NCBI GenBank assembly: GCA_037042915.1
Contig: CM073194.1
Location: 1,302,001 to 1,366,000, forward strand
Length of the DNA: 64,000 bases
Direction of reading: 5' to 3'
Origin: Auricularia sp. M13
Taxonomy: Eukaryota; Basidiomycota; Agaricomycetes; Auriculariales; Auriculariaceae
The notes under the pieces were generated by a model. It was given only the letters and a program-made list of their open reading frames with translations, was not told the DNA's origin and did no database searches. Position 1 is the first letter of the stretch; each line of letters opens with the position of its first letter. The position numbers were made by a program, and so were the translations under genes. Below are positions 48,272 through 60,391 of this stretch, in pieces.

Positions 48272-49807
48272 CTAGGCCTTGTAGTGTTCAACGAGCTTGA
48301 GCGCCGCGGCACAGGTCACAGAGATTAGAGGAGCGCAGAGGTTCTGCGAGCTGATGAGCTTCGGTCGCGCGCCGCGCAAAGAGTACTGCATACCGCAACG
48401 AGAAGATACCCTGAAATCGGCGCCTGGTCGACGCCGACGGACTCCGCTAAGCTTGCGAGCACCATGGCGCTTGGTCCAGAGGGGATGATGACGAGGAGAA
48501 ACCTAGACACGATTAGCACCGTCTTCCATAGAGTATAAATGAAACGCACAGCGTGAGCGGGTCGTCCGTGTAAAATCCATGGCTGGCAATGGTCCACACA
48601 ATACCCAGCGCAAGCGCAGGCATGATGACGAAACGCACGGCGAGCGCGAAGCTGGTAGGCCCAACGCCCGGCTTCGCTTTGGCACCGGACACGGCTAGCT
48701 CGGAGCCGACGATGAATAACTGGAGGGCGACGTAGAGGTCGCCGAGGTTATTAAGCGGCTCGCCGAGGGCGATGCTCAGCGCGCCGTTATCCTCGAAGAT
48801 GGTACGTCGAAGGGGAGGGACAAGCTACCGCAAGCGTGAGCAACGCGATGCCGGACGGTTGTCACTGCGTACTGAAATACACAACGCGATAAGAGCGCCG
48901 ACGATGGGTGGGTTGACGAAGATGCCCAACTTGCGCAGGAACTGCAGACGTCGCGGAAGATGCCATTCAGGAAGATCGAGGACGTCCTCGAGCCTATCGA
49001 GCGGCGCAAGCAGGCTGCGTTCCTCATCGTCGTCGTCTGACGCATCGTCCAGCAGGCCGACATGCTCGCGGTCTTGTATAGTCGGGACGTGTCCCCGATG
49101 TGTCTTCTTCTGTTTAATATCGCCAGCGAGGATTCCTGGTCCCGCAAGAAAGGTGACACATTGTTGTACGACAACGTTGAGGAGAATAAGCGATTTCGCC
49201 CGGGCTAACGTCTTCGACCGCGAGGTACCGCTTTGCAAGGTGTCGAGTACTCCTGCCTTGGACAGGCCGTCGAGCAGCTGCATGGGTTCAGAATAATATG
49301 AGGAGTCCGGGCGATGACGCGCACCATGAGTGGCAGGCTGTCGAGTGTCAATAATAGTTCACTCGTCACCGTGTTACCAATGGGAATGGACGTACGCAGA
49401 GCTGTTAGGTCTCCCAGAGGCTACGATGGTCCATGCAGGCAAATTAAAAGCTTTCTAGCACCACAGTTTGAGTCGCAGCGCGCGAAGGTTCGAGTCGTGT
49501 GACAGGTAAAGTATACCTTGCCAGCCCAACCGATCGCGTGAGCAACCACAGTACTCGCAAGGCCCCAGACAGGAATTATCCAAGATTTTTTCAGCTTATC
49601 AACGGTGAGGTCTGTCCCAATTTGCGTGATGAGAAGGCAAGGCAAGAACAGCTTCGAGCATAGGCCATTGACGCGTCGGGTGCTGGCCTTGTCGAGTATG
49701 CCGATTTTTGCACAGAAGTAGCCAGCGAACAGAGTAAATAAAACGGACACGGTGCCCTGGAACGCCCCAAGCATGGACGCGGCTATGTCACTTTGGGCTG
49801 CCACCAT
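48272..49807 (-). CDS. Auxin efflux carrier (AEC)/PIN-like family membrane transporter
   Basis: Start MVAAQSDIAASMLGAFQGTVSVLFTLFAGYFCAK, a first membrane span typical of AEC proteins. Next come GILDKASTRRVNGLCSKLFLPCLLITQIG, then after introns KSLILLNVVVQQCVTFL, an acidic cytosolic loop (LDDASDDDDEERS), LPEWHLPRRLQFLRKLGIFVNPPIVGALIALCI, GPSAMVLASLAESVGVDQAPISGYLLV and the last exon APLISVTCAAALKLVEHYKA. The order of N-terminal spans, central loop and C-terminal spans with GPSAM fits fungal PIN-like carriers of the ER or plasma membrane. The substrate is unknown. The join around 49290-49510 is not resolved, and the usual NSxxLP loop segment is not clear there; a small lesion is possible. The last 300 bp of the gene were copied to 40930-41231. 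Confidence 0.75.
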
Positions 49808-50023
49808 TTCGTCGGACTGGGAAGCAGGCGACTGAGGTCAAGAGGCGAGGGCGGGTGTTGCCGGCGGTCCCGCTATCACTTGTCCCTCAAGTCTTCGGTT
49901 CTGACCCAATTCTTACTTAGCAAAAGGTCTAGAAGGTGAAGTACATTCTCAAAGCAATATTAGCGCGTCGCTAACAGCTACATTTTTTTGGATAGCGAAT
50001 GTCCAAACACGCCCCCGCACACG

Positions 50024-50568
50024 CTCAGGTTCCAACGGAGCTATGATGCCTGATCTGGAGCTTTCTGTCTATGGAAGACAGTGTTTCAGCATCTCAGACG
50101 TGCTCAGCATGGCGATACGCGGCGCTCAACTGCCCACAACTATAGTGCGAGGTCGATTTCGCGTCTTCCTCACACTCGGACGGCTGCGCGTGCATGCCTG
50201 GCGATCGCGGTGTGCGCGGATATAGTAATCTTGCCCTCGTTGGAGAAGTTCTTTGCCGCAGTGCGGAACTTCCCCTTGCGCTCACAGTTCATACTCTGCA
50301 CGACGACTCGAATTTCGAAGAGCTGGACGAATTGATACGTCTCTCGTGCCCGAATGTGCATCGTCTCCGCGAGTTACGCTTCTTGACGTGGGACGAGATG
50401 GTACCCAGCTATTTCCTGGCCTTCTTCGACGTTTTTCCCGCTCTCCGCGTGCTCACTGTCCTTTCGGACGCGGAAGATCAGGTTTACAATGCATTATTTG
50501 ACGACCCAATGCAGTCCCTGTACTGCAGCAACGGGAGATACGATGCTGCTTCTTCTATGAGGGCATGA
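50024..50568 (+). pseudogene. F-box/LRR-type protein fragment
   Basis: QVPTEL at the left edge and SVSASQTCSAWRYAALNCPQL further on are typical of the agaricomycete F-box N-terminus, but they are in different frames and the second meets a stop after NCPQL. Downstream, ELPLALTVHTLHDDSNFEELDELIRL and FFDVFPALRVLTVLSDAED resemble the leucine-rich part. The fragment ends after about 180 codons, while family members are usually 400-600 residues. F-box proteins select targets for SCF ubiquitin ligases. This copy looks truncated and broken. Confidence 0.55.
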
Positions 50569-50748
50569 CGCTTCACCTCACCCAAACCGCGCATGCAGAA
50601 GGCAAATGCAGAATACATGTGCGCATACGATACTTTTTGCTTGTTGCACGACAGCTCTTGACTCCGATGATTCCTATGATACAAAAAGTACAGCGTAAGC
50701 AACGCAAGATTCTAAAAGCCTAAGAGCGATCCAAAAATCGATATTTCA

Positions 50749-53700
50749 CGTCGTTGGGCCGCAGTCCAGGTGGACCGACGGCGCAAGGTAATGCCAGTTC
50801 TCCATGGCATGCACGTCAATCCAATGCCGTCTCATCGCCTGAAATATCGCGGCCTCAGCATCCCATGCAAGGTTGAAGAAGAAAAGAATAAAAAACGAAC
50901 CTGCCTGTCCGCAAGGACCTCCCCGCACCTCTGCGTAGGCCCCACGAACCAAGTACACCGGACCTCCCGCTGGCGCTCCTCCTCGAGCTCATCGCGCGCA
51001 CTGGCGTACCGCGCTCCCAGGTCGTCCACCAGCCGCCGCTGGCCGCCCAGCTCCTCCTCGAGCTCGGCAACGCGCGACTGTAGGATATCGTACTTGGCCG
51101 CCTTCGCGCGCACGCTGTCGTCCGTGCGCGCGGCCTGCGCCTGCAGCAGCTCCGCGAGCGCGCGCCACCGCGCGACTTCGCCCTCGAGCTCCCGCGCCGC
51201 GGCCTCGCCTAACAAACGCGCCTGAGCTACACCGTGCGTTGCTTGCGACTGGAGAATCGCGTTGGACGCCGACAGCGCGGCGTTCTCCTTGCCTAAGCGT
51301 GAGGCAGCGTCGATCGCGTCGCGTGACACAGAGGTGAGCGCGTCCAGCTCGCTGCGTAGCGACGCGACGGTCTGTTTGTGCTGCTTGAGCGTCTCCTCGA
51401 GCTCGGCGATCTTCTGATTCTGAAGTGCCGCGTCCGCTGTTTCAGCTTCGGTGGCTACTGCTACGTCCCGGCCTGCGTGACCGTCCGTCGCGACCGCCGC
51501 GTCCACTCTGAGCGGAGCGGGCGGTTCGGGCTGAGGCTGAGGCTGAGGCTGCGCTGCCTGCTGCTCCATTTCGGCAAGGCGCGCCTTCGTACTGGCGAGC
51601 TCCAGCGACCGCTTTTGCAGGAGCTCGAGCGCGTTGCGCAGCTGATCTTGCAACCCCTGCCAGAAGCCGGAATCAGCGCCCTGGACAGATAAAATAGAGA
51701 TGTAGCACACACAATGACCGGCGCAGGCGCCGCCCGCGCGCCGAGCAGGCCCTGCTGCGATAGCGGCGTCTCCTCGACGATGCTCGAGTCCTGCTCCTGT
51801 TCGCGTTCTTGCGAATTCGCGGACTGCACGGGCTGCAAACCACATCAGCTTTGCGCCGCATACCACCCGAAAAAAAAGAAAGAAAAAGGACGCACGGCGG
51901 CAGCAGCGTCCCAGTTAATAAACAAGTCGACATCGGCGTCCACAACGCCGGCCTGCTCGTTGATGTTGTCGATGGTCGCCGCGGCCTCCATGACGTCCGC
52001 CCACGCGACCTTCTTCTCCTTCTCCCTCTCCTTCTCCCCGCGACTGCGCTCCTTCTCCCGCCGCGCATGCGCGTCTGCCAGCTCCTGCCCGCGCCGCGCA
52101 ATCCGCTCGTCCTCATCCTCATCTTCGTCCTCATCATCCGCGCCCTCGCCTCGCCTGCGCTCGGGCGACGGCGTGAACTCCTCGATCTGGCTCGACGGCG
52201 GCGGGAGGAGCGGCGTGAACTTGGACGGAGAGACGTACGGCACGGGCTTCAGCTGGCGCGTCTTTGCATTCGCTTTCCCCCTCCCATTTTGCGTGGTCAC
52301 TTCGGAAATGGCGCTGACATCTTGCGTCTGCGAGGGGCGATACGAATCGTCGTCGCCGGCGCTGCGCGTGGACGCGTCTGTCGCATCCGTCGATTGCGTC
52401 GGGAGTTTGTCCGGGCTGTCGATATCGGCGGTGCGGATAGCGGTGGTGTTCGATGCCGTCGAGGTCGACTGCGTCTGCGTGGGCTTGTACTCGCTTACAT
52501 CCTCCTCCTCCCGCCCATCCTCCTCCCCGTCACCAGCGCCAGGGGCGACGAAATCATCGTGCATGCCCGCCATAACGTCGTCGTCGTCCTCCAGCCAGGT
52601 GTCCCGCTCCTCATCCGCCTCCGCCCTGTCGACGAGCGGCTGGCCGGGCGAATGCCACGGCGTGGGCGGGCGTTTGGACGTGGAGGTGGGCTCGGGCGTG
52701 GATTGCAGGGGCGCGTTGGACTTGGGCTTGGAGGGGTGCCGGTTAAACGCGTCCTCCTCTTCCTCTTCCTCTTCCTCCTCTTCCTCCTGGCCGACGTCGA
52801 AGGTGACTTTGTGCGGCGCAGGCGGCGGGCTCGGCGTCTTTGCTTTTGCTTTGGACTTGGACCTGGCTCTGGACGCCCGCAAAGGTAACTGCGGCTGTTT
52901 CGACTTGGATTTGGCTAGGCGGCGGTTGAACACCTCGCCTGCATCTTCCTCTTCGTCGTCCAGCTCCAGCTCCAGCTCTTCGTCAACGCCAGCTGGGGCA
53001 GGCGAAGGACTTCGCGAGGCACCGAGTTCGGGGGAAAGTGCCTTCTTCGACTTCGACTTGGTCGCAACATCGGGTTTCGACTTGGACTTCGCTGCAGCCG
53101 TAACGGCAGGGGCTTTCTTCTGCTTCGTCTTGGGCGGCGGCTCTGGTGTAGGCGAGCGTTCCGGCTCAGTTTCGCGATCGCGCTGGCGCGACGCGCGACT
53201 CCCGCCGTACTTCTTCACCGGCCGCCTGCGCAACGCATCGCTGTCGGTGTCGGGGAGGAACAGCGGCTCCTTGGTGCTGGTCGCCGCAACCTCGGCCTCG
53301 GCCTGGTCGTCTTCCGACTCGACTTCGACTTCGACTTGGACCTCGTCCTTGCCTTTGCGACGCCGAGACTTGGCACCTTGGGCGGCCTGGTCGTCGACTG
53401 CAACCTCGTCGCGCCGCAATATCTTGCGTTCTTTACGAGGCGCCGCCTGCTCATCGTCTTCGCGTTCGGACTGGGCGTTGTCCTTGTCCTTGCCGCGTTG
53501 TGATTTGGTGCCCGTGCTGGTCCGCGCAGGAACGTCCTTCGCGTCCTTGCGTGTACGCGGGGCCTTGGGCGGCGGCGCCTCATCCTCCTCGACATCCCGC
53601 GCGCGCGTCCGCTCCGCGCGCTTGGATTTCGACGCATCCTCGCCGTCATCTTGCCGCGACCTGCCGCGTTTCAGTTTTGGCTGCTCCTCGTCATCTTTGG

Positions 53701-54417
53701 CCTGCCGGCCGCGCTTGAGTTTCGTATTGGAATCAGAAGCGGCGGGCGCGTCGTCAAGCTTCGAGCTACGCCCGTTCGCCGACGTAGGGGCGCTGGAACG
53801 CGTCGCACGGCGTTTCGCAGGCGGCTGCTCCGCGTCGTCTGGCGCGTCGAGCGCGCTCGCCTTGCGTTTGCGCTGCTGCGTGGGCGACGGCGGCAGCTCA
53901 ATGTACATCTCCTTCTTGACCTTAGGCCGCGCTGGCGACTGCGTGCGTTTGGACTTGGTCGACGCGGCGCTGGTGCTGCTGCGACGCGACGCTGGCCCTT
54001 TGCTACTTCGCGACTTGCCTGTAATCGTATTTAAGCGGTTGAATTGTTGAATTTTGTTAGAATACTAATAGCAAATCGTAATAAAACGAGCGCACGCTTG
54101 CCTGCCTTGGCCTCCTTCTTCTTCTTCCACGCGGCGATTAACGCGTCCGTGCAATTGGTCTTCAGCGTCTACTAACGCGCTCAGCACGCGTCGTAAGCCG
54201 CGAGAACGGCGGCGGCGCACCCAGCTGGGCTCCCAGGGCTTGCCGTGCTCGTCGACGCCGGCCCAGTCGACGAGATACTGGCCCTTGCGCTCGTCCAGGA
54301 TGGCAATGGCGTCCCAGAGCTTGTCCGCCGAGTCGTCGTCGTAGTCGGCGGGCCCGGGCTCGAACTGCGTCGAGCCCAGGATGGCGGCCGCGTCGTCGTC
54401 TGAGTCGGCCGCCGGCA
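50749..54417 (-). CDS. Chromodomain protein with long charged region and C-terminal coiled coil
   Basis: Start MPAADSDDDAAAILGSTQF. The first exon carries a chromo-like fold WDAIAILDERKGQYLVDWAG...GKPWEPSW, completed by TDALIAAWKKKK in exon 2. A very large exon (about 54018-51900) encodes some 650 residues of Lys/Arg/Glu/Ser-rich sequence with many KSKSK blocks, an 11-Glu run (near 52760) and SPSP sites. Two later exons give DSGFWQGLQDQLRNALELLQKRSLELASTKARLAEME and a coiled coil of about 250 residues (heptads in IAELEETLKQHKQTVASLRSELDAL). The last exon (50841-50749) ends HLDCGPTT. Total about 1,000 residues. Chromodomains bind methylated histone tails; a chromatin role in the nucleus is inferred. 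I do not recognise an orthologue. Exon 1-2 joins are approximate. Confidence 0.7.
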
Positions 54418-55349
54418 TGAGTGAGTAGTACGAGGAAGAGCAATGGAAAGCGCCGATCGAAATTACCTCGCGATCGAGTCTCGACGAGCGGAGTTGCTGA
54501 CCGCTCTTCTCCTTGCTATTTTCCAGGCCAATGCTAGGGCCTCCCTCACCCACACTGTACGCGGATGATGACTGGGATACCGATTCAATTATTTAAAACT
54601 GTTCAGTTTGCTAATCGATCAATTGCTCGCGGCAAATAAAACGTTAATTGGCCGTGTAAACTCGCGATTACTCTTCCTTGCTCCGGCCTGGAGTCCAACT
54701 CGCACTCAGTACCGGTCGGAAGTAGGTGGCTTGCTATCTCAATTGCAACGCAGTCTGACCTTCGTTTGGACTGTACTGACCGATGGAGGAGCTGCCACGA
54801 TCCAGCGTCCGCTGCTTTGTGGATATACAGTAGCTCATACCTTCCTTTCTTCCTCAGCTCGACTCCTCCAATAACCGGGACATGGACATAGCCGTCGTTC
54901 GACAGCAATGACGGCCGCAATTATAACCCGCAAGGTCTCTGAAACTCATAAGGTCAGTTTTGCGCGATTTCCGAGCTTAGCTTGCTGACCTGCCATAGCC
55001 AGCAGCTGACCGTTACTTTCTTTATCGTATAGGACGACTTCGGGGCCTCCAGCGAGGCCATTCAGCCCGCTCGAATACAAAGAAACTGCATACTGAGAAA
55101 GATGTCTTTAGATGCCGCGAACGACAGCGGTAAGTACTCTCGTCGCTCGAGGTCGACCCTTGAAGCCCTGAAATAAGGCTAAGGACATTTTAGTCAATAC
55201 CGATAATGTCCTCGCGATACCCGGCTTCAGCGATGTACGACGATCTAGAAACATCGGCCTTTGGTGCGTGTCATGGCGTGACGCGACGAGTGTGATACCG
55301 TGGCACTGATAAAGCAACGGCGTGGGATCCAGGTCCCTTCCCCACGTTA
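54418..55349. other. Intergenic stretch upstream of the chromodomain gene
   Basis: No gene is supported. Short frames on both strands lack motifs. Nothing repeated was seen. Confidence 0.35.
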
Positions 55350-56120
55350 GGACCTTTATATCTTGTATAAAGCGCGACAGTCGAAGTCAAGACCCGCAAG
55401 ACTTTCACCGCGCGCATGCTGGGATCCGAGCAGTCACATTGTCGGCCAGCAGCCCAAGGTTGAATAGTGCAGATGCACCTGATGGATCCCTTCACCACGC
55501 CAGCGGACCGATTCGCATGCACCGCTTGCACCTTCAAGTTCGCCTGCGCATTCTCGTCCGGTGCGCTCGCCGTCATGTGCGCGCGGCTCGGTGAACTCGC
55601 TCGCTCCCTTCGCCAATCCGTAGGACATGGGAACTTGCTGGCGCTGCCGCAGACAACGGTCTTGATTCTCGACTGCCGGTTCTTATGACGCATCTGCCTG
55701 CAAACGACATGCGAGGCGCAATCCCCGAGCTCATCGCCGCGGCACCCTCGCATGCCGCGCTCATAATCCTCCCAGTGCCTCCTCGTGCCCTCTTTGGCCA
55801 TGGTACAGTACTTCAAATGCGCGACCTTGGTCATCTGTAGTCTGTCCGCGTACCCTGCTCCGCACCTCTCGTATACCTCGAATGTGGCTTCGATATCTGG
55901 CAGCAGGCGTGCCTGGCTATAGGCGGATCACATTGGACTTGACCACAGGAACTCACTCGGTTCTTGCTCAGCCGCGCCGCAGAGCAAAGCGACGAACAGC
56001 TTATTCCGCCTGAGCGTCCTGCGACCATGCTCGTCGCGTTCCTGCGGGCAAACGCGAGTCAGCTCTTCCTACGAAAGAGCTCTCCTTGCCGCCATATAGA
56101 CTCGATGCGGCCAAAAGGTA
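55350..56120 (+). other. Possible small unknown gene
   Basis: A TATA-like region (CTTTATATC...GTATAAAG, 55354-55374) is followed by frames that look protein-like: MDPFTTPADRFACTAC near 55480, then MTHLPANDMRGAIPELIAAAPSHA and PPRALFGHG near 55690-55810, and RPATMLVAFLRANASQLFLRKSS near 56010-56080. They lie in different frames with possible GT-AG sites between them, but I could not build a consistent model. No family is recognised. Confidence 0.25.
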
Positions 56121-56180
56121 GTTCTTAACACTGACAGTTTATCAATAGGGATCAATTTCCGCTGGTCGTGGCGTTCAAAT

Positions 56181-56210
56181 GGATAACACTTTCGTACCTC
56201 CCGCTTTCGC
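56181..56210 (-). promoter_or_regulatory. Conserved 3' downstream element of zinc-module gene C
   Basis: On the minus strand: GCGAAAGCGGGAGGTACGAA then AGTGTTATCC. It agrees with the gene B block at 26 of 30 positions although the proteins have diverged far more. It lies 205 nt past the stop codon of gene C. Confidence 0.6.
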
Positions 56211-56414
56211 ATGCTACTGGCTCGCTTCGACTCTGCGCGCAATGGGTCACTCCTGCTGTGTACTCCAAACGGATCCTTTGCTTAGTGGTTTACCCATGCA
56301 CTCGTTACTCGACTGCGATTCGATGGATCGGATGAGAGCCCATTTCCGTCTATTCAAATGTGCCAACCCTCCACGATCCGCGTGCCTCTACTATTACTTC
56401 GTCTACGCGCCCCC

Positions 56415-58313
56415 CTACGCTTGCGAGGGCCCCGCTTCAGGTGCGGTCGAGGATTCCGCTTCCTGCGTATCTGAGGGTCCCGCCACTGCCTGCGCCTCCG
56501 CGCCACCACTGTCAGACGCCTCCCCACCGGCTTTCCTACTCTTCCTCGACTTCTTCGCCCGCGACGTGCCACCCGCACCGGCGGGGACCACCACCGTCGG
56601 CTGCAGCGAGAGCTCCGTCCCACGCCCGATCTCGCCCTTCACCAGCTGCTCTAAATCGCCCGATAGCTGGCTGCTGAGGTGCTTCGGCTGCATCTCCGTC
56701 CGGCCGTTCTGCTGCAGCCAGTCCCACAGTTCTCCGACGGTCCTGAGCCCCAGGCGCGGATACACCGTGCACACGGGCACCCCGTCCATGCCGAGCAGGT
56801 GGCGCTTCATCCCAAACGCGCGGCACCCGCTCGGGACGTCGTTCAGGCAGAACTGGCAGCTCACCAGCACGTCCGGCCCCGCGCCGCACCGAGTGTGGTG
56901 CTGGTAGAAGCTGTCCCACTTCGTGAAGCTCTTTGGGCAGCCGGCGAATAGGCACGTCCAGGTCTGCCCGGGCGTCTTCGTGTAGGTGGATTGCGCGAGG
57001 ATCTGGCCGCGGGCTGTCTCCGCGAAGGGGGGCGATTTGAATCTGGCGAGGAAGGCCCCGAGATCTTCCACTGGTATTACTGGAAGCCTGCCTTAGCTCT
57101 GCGCGTCGATGCAAGGGCGATGGGCGGTGAAATGCTTACCTGGTGCCCGCTCATTGTTTTTGGATGTGGAGGATTCACCGTGCTGGGTCTCGGCAAACGG
57201 GGCGGACCTGGAAGACCTTGCATGGCCTGTTGGAAGCGTCAGCTTTGCGAGCCGCGATAATGGTACTGGCTAGTGAAGCGCATACCCGAGTCCGACCCTT
57301 CTGCCGCGCTCGACTCGGAGTAGGAGCGCTTCTTGCCACTCCTCGCCGAGGTCCAGGTACTCGCAGCGTCGGCGCCAAGCGAGCCATTTTGCGCTGCCAC
57401 GGAATTGTTGTCGGCCGCAGCATGCGACTGTTCGGTTGCTATAAGAGTGTTGTACGTTTGGACGTCGTGTCCAACTGGTTCGAGCGGGAGGTCGGGGAAG
57501 TTCATCCCGGCTGCCTCATATCACGGTAAGCATCATGCTTGAATCCACGCAATGAGCAGCAGATCACGTACACCATGAATCGCTCGCAGGCATGAACGAG
57601 GGCCCGGCCTCTCCAGTACCAAGGTCTAACGACGGCCAGTCTGGAACTGGGTCTCGGTCAACCGTTGCGAGCCGCAGGTACGAGAGCGACGAACTTTGGA
57701 TGCCAAGAACCTGATACGCCTCGTAGAGAGTCTTCGCATCAATGGGCGCGTCGGGGTGCAGGGGCGCTGGTGCCGGGTATCCGTATAGATCCAAGGTTTC
57801 CGGCGAATCGAAGTCCCCCATCATGAGAGGCGGTTGATCGAAGGGCATAGCGGCCGGCGGCAAAGAGCCCAGTTGACCCATGTCGAACGTGAGCCCATCT
57901 AAGATTTAATCAATATACTGCGCTGTGGAAAACTCAGATGTTGTGCTCACCGCTGTCCTGCGCGCCCTGCTCATATCCATAGTATTCGTTGGCCAATTCT
58001 TCAAGCGCAGCGGCCGAAGTTTTCGCGGTGGCATCCGCTTCGAGGACTTCATTTCCTCCAACCTCTCCGGCAATGGATGAGGTATTATGATGGTCGCCCT
58101 CGAGCTGCAATGCGAGTGCGGGCTGGAGATCGCCAGAGCCCTGTATTGGCGCGTGAGAAACGCGTGGCACGAGAGCTACAACCATCTTACCTCAATGGGC
58201 GGCTCGAAGTATGTCCAGGGAGTGCTCATGGGATTGAAGAAAGCCGCAGCGGTGTCGGAATGGTCGTGCCGAGGCAGGTCGGGTTGTTCGCCGGGAGGCG
58301 GGGTGCGCGACAT
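56415..58313 (-). CDS. Zinc-module protein C (divergent paralogue of A and B)
   Basis: Start MSRTPPPGEQPDLPRHD at 58313, downstream of TTATATAG (about 58361-58368 on the plus strand). Exons encode an acidic, Ala/Glu-rich N-terminal part (ANEYYGYEQGAQDSG; DSPETLDLYGYPAPAPLHPD), then PLEPVGHDVQTYNTLIA, which matches the shared motif of genes A and B. After a Pro-rich exon (FQQAMQGLPGPPRLPRPS) the C-terminal domain has CLFAGC...FYQHHTRC and CQFC...FGMKRHLLGMDG..VC: the same two modules with extended spacing in the first. The tail is Arg/Lys- then Glu/Ala-rich and lacks the Asp run. The joins near 57240 and 57080 are approximate. Function as for A and B: putative regulator. Confidence 0.65.
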
Positions 58314-58393
58314 GCTGGAGGAGATGTGAGGTGAGCGAGATCGGTTCGCCGGAGTGGCAACTTATATAGCTGCGCGAACAGCTGAACCACGGG

Positions 58394-58417
58394 TTTGAGT
58401 TTGAAAATGAACAATGA
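58394..58417 (-). promoter_or_regulatory. Upstream promoter motif of zinc-module gene C
   Basis: On the minus strand TTCATTGTTCATTTTC then AAACTC, about 25 bp before the TATA box. It corresponds to TTCATTGTTCTTTC of gene B and TTCATTGTCCTTTC of gene A. The more distant ACCGG words of A and B are not visible here. Confidence 0.45.
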
Positions 58418-59574
58418 AATGCTTCGATGTCGCGCTTCGCGCATTCGGGCTGAGCTGGCGGTGGTCCAGGTGCTTCCGGATGTGGCATAACAATACAACT
58501 GGTTATTGCAGTCTGCCTCGTTGCCAGACTGAAATTTAATTTATCGAAGCGTTGACAGCGGCGTCGTCCAGGCACACTGTCATTGCAGCCGTTTGAATGC
58601 TCATGCGCGACTCGATGCCATCGTGAACCGTGGCTCGAAGTCAAAGAACACAGTCAGAAGCTGACAGAAATACCTAATAATCGTATCTCTACGTATGCAA
58701 GAGCTACCCAGGTACCTTCCCGACGCCTATAGCATATAGTACAAGCGAGATCCGCCAATTCCACCATAACATTGTCCTCCGAGTCGAGCTCCACCTCCAG
58801 GTCAACACTGAGCATTTCCAGCCGACTTCAGCGACCGTATGAAGCGCTGAAGGTACCCAGGACGGTGTCGGACGGGGTGATAGAACCCACCGGCCTTTGC
58901 TGGGGTGATGCGTTTGTGATCTTCTAGGACTGCATGATCACGCTACGCGGCGATGCAGCGCCGCCTGCCGGTGGGTCGAAATGCGCAGTTCGCGAAGGAT
59001 ATCCATTGGCTGAACCAGCTCCGGTTTGACGCCGAAGTCTAAGTCGTCCAATTCGTCCACTGGAAACAAGAGCGAGAGCCCGGTGGTAACTTTCCATGGC
59101 AATGTTTGCGAACCGATGTGCTCAGAAATGAAGCAGGTGCTCTAAAAGCGCGAATATATTGAGGATGCCAACAGTGACGCGTCGTCGTGGTGGGTGGCTT
59201 TGTGGTTGAATTTGAGGTGAACAAACAAACACCCCGAATGCAATACATGGCAGTAATAAGGATTTCCAGAGATTCAGACCTATGTGAGCATGTGGCGTAG
59301 GATTAAAGACGAGGGGGGGGGGGGGGGCAGAAAATCGACACAGGTTATTCGGTCGTTTCGGAGTTTTCAGCCCCTGCTCCCTTGTTCCGTCGAGTTCATC
59401 CCCAACCCTTGCGTGTGCAGACCGATCACCTCGACATTGGTATGTAGTTTCGCAGCTCACCCAGAGCCCCACTCAGATTGCTGATAATTCGCGACACAGT
59501 GTGAAAGCCAGTCAATCGCATAACAGCAGACCAAGACCGCATCCCATACGCCATAATCGCTTCACACGCATATC
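58418..59574. other. Intergenic stretch with a poly-G run
   Basis: No gene is supported. A run of about 16 G lies at 59312-59327. Confidence 0.4.
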
Positions 59575-60391
59575 ATGGAACAGAACGAAGAGTCGTCGCC
59601 ACTTCTGCGCCTGTCGAGCCTGCCCGGCGTGAGTGTCGATCTAGTCTTCTCTGCGGCGGCAGCTGACCCTGGGCATTCATCGATGTAGCCCGTCGTGCCC
59701 GTCACCGGTATACTCTGTACAGGCCCATCCTCTTCGACGATTTTCAATCCTGCACACACGCGCCCCGTGGTGAGGACATTTCCACCCCAAGTATTGTCGA
59801 GCACGCTGACGACCAAATAATCGGCAGCGTCCTCCAGCAATACTTGAAGGAGACATCTCCTTCCACGGGCCTTGCTTTCGCAGACCAGAAGCCCCGCCCA
59901 AAGAAGACGTATTCAGACAGGAGCACGGAGACTCGGTTGTGCTTGACGAGAAGGCGCCCGCCGCTTCCGGCTCGAATTTTCGTAGGACCGAGTACGAGGC
60001 ATCGACTGTTCTACCCCGTATGGCGGAAGCACTGGCCCTTGATACTGGCGACGACATCGTCCTCTACCCGAAGACGGCACAGCACGCTGGAGAGACAGGC
60101 CAAGCTGCATCCTCGTCGCGAGACTCGATAGAGGCCGCAATCCAAGAAATGCTAGCGCTGCACCGTTCCCTCAAGAACACTGACCCGCGCTACTGGGTAG
60201 AGGCCGGGGTCGACGCCGACCTCGTCGGTGTTGATGCACCAGAATCGAAGCCAGTCGCAGCGGGCGCAATCCTCCCTGCGCCGTCCAGGGTATCCGCGGA
60301 GACTTCGAACGAACCTGGCGGCCGCGACGGGTTTGTGCACGAAACGCAGGACTTGGAAGATGTAGACGACGACAGCGCGATGCAGTATTGA
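59575..60391 (+). CDS. Hypothetical protein, exon structure uncertain
   Basis: A first exon MEQNEESSPLLRLSSLPG precedes a good donor (GTGAGT). The last exon is the clearest: PPKEDVFRQEHGDSVVLDEKAPAASGSNFRR, EALALDTGDDIVLYPK, EAAIQEMLALHRSLKNTDPRYW and an acidic end DLEDVDDDSAMQY. An acceptor GCTTTCGCAG stands just before PEAPPKED. The middle exon is ambiguous: the frame YRPILFDDFQSCTHAPRGED is open but its phase does not match exon 1. No domain, signal peptide or membrane span is seen. Confidence 0.45.

Noticed and set aside
51714-54050. Very long plus-strand open frames (up to 778 codons) opposite the chromodomain gene
   Set aside because: They are Ser/Arg-rich mirror frames created by the Lys/Glu/Ser codon bias of the minus-strand gene, with no start context, domain or splice support.
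59312-59327. Poly-G tract
   Set aside because: A simple homopolymer, likely a slippage tract or sequencing-prone run, with no linked feature.
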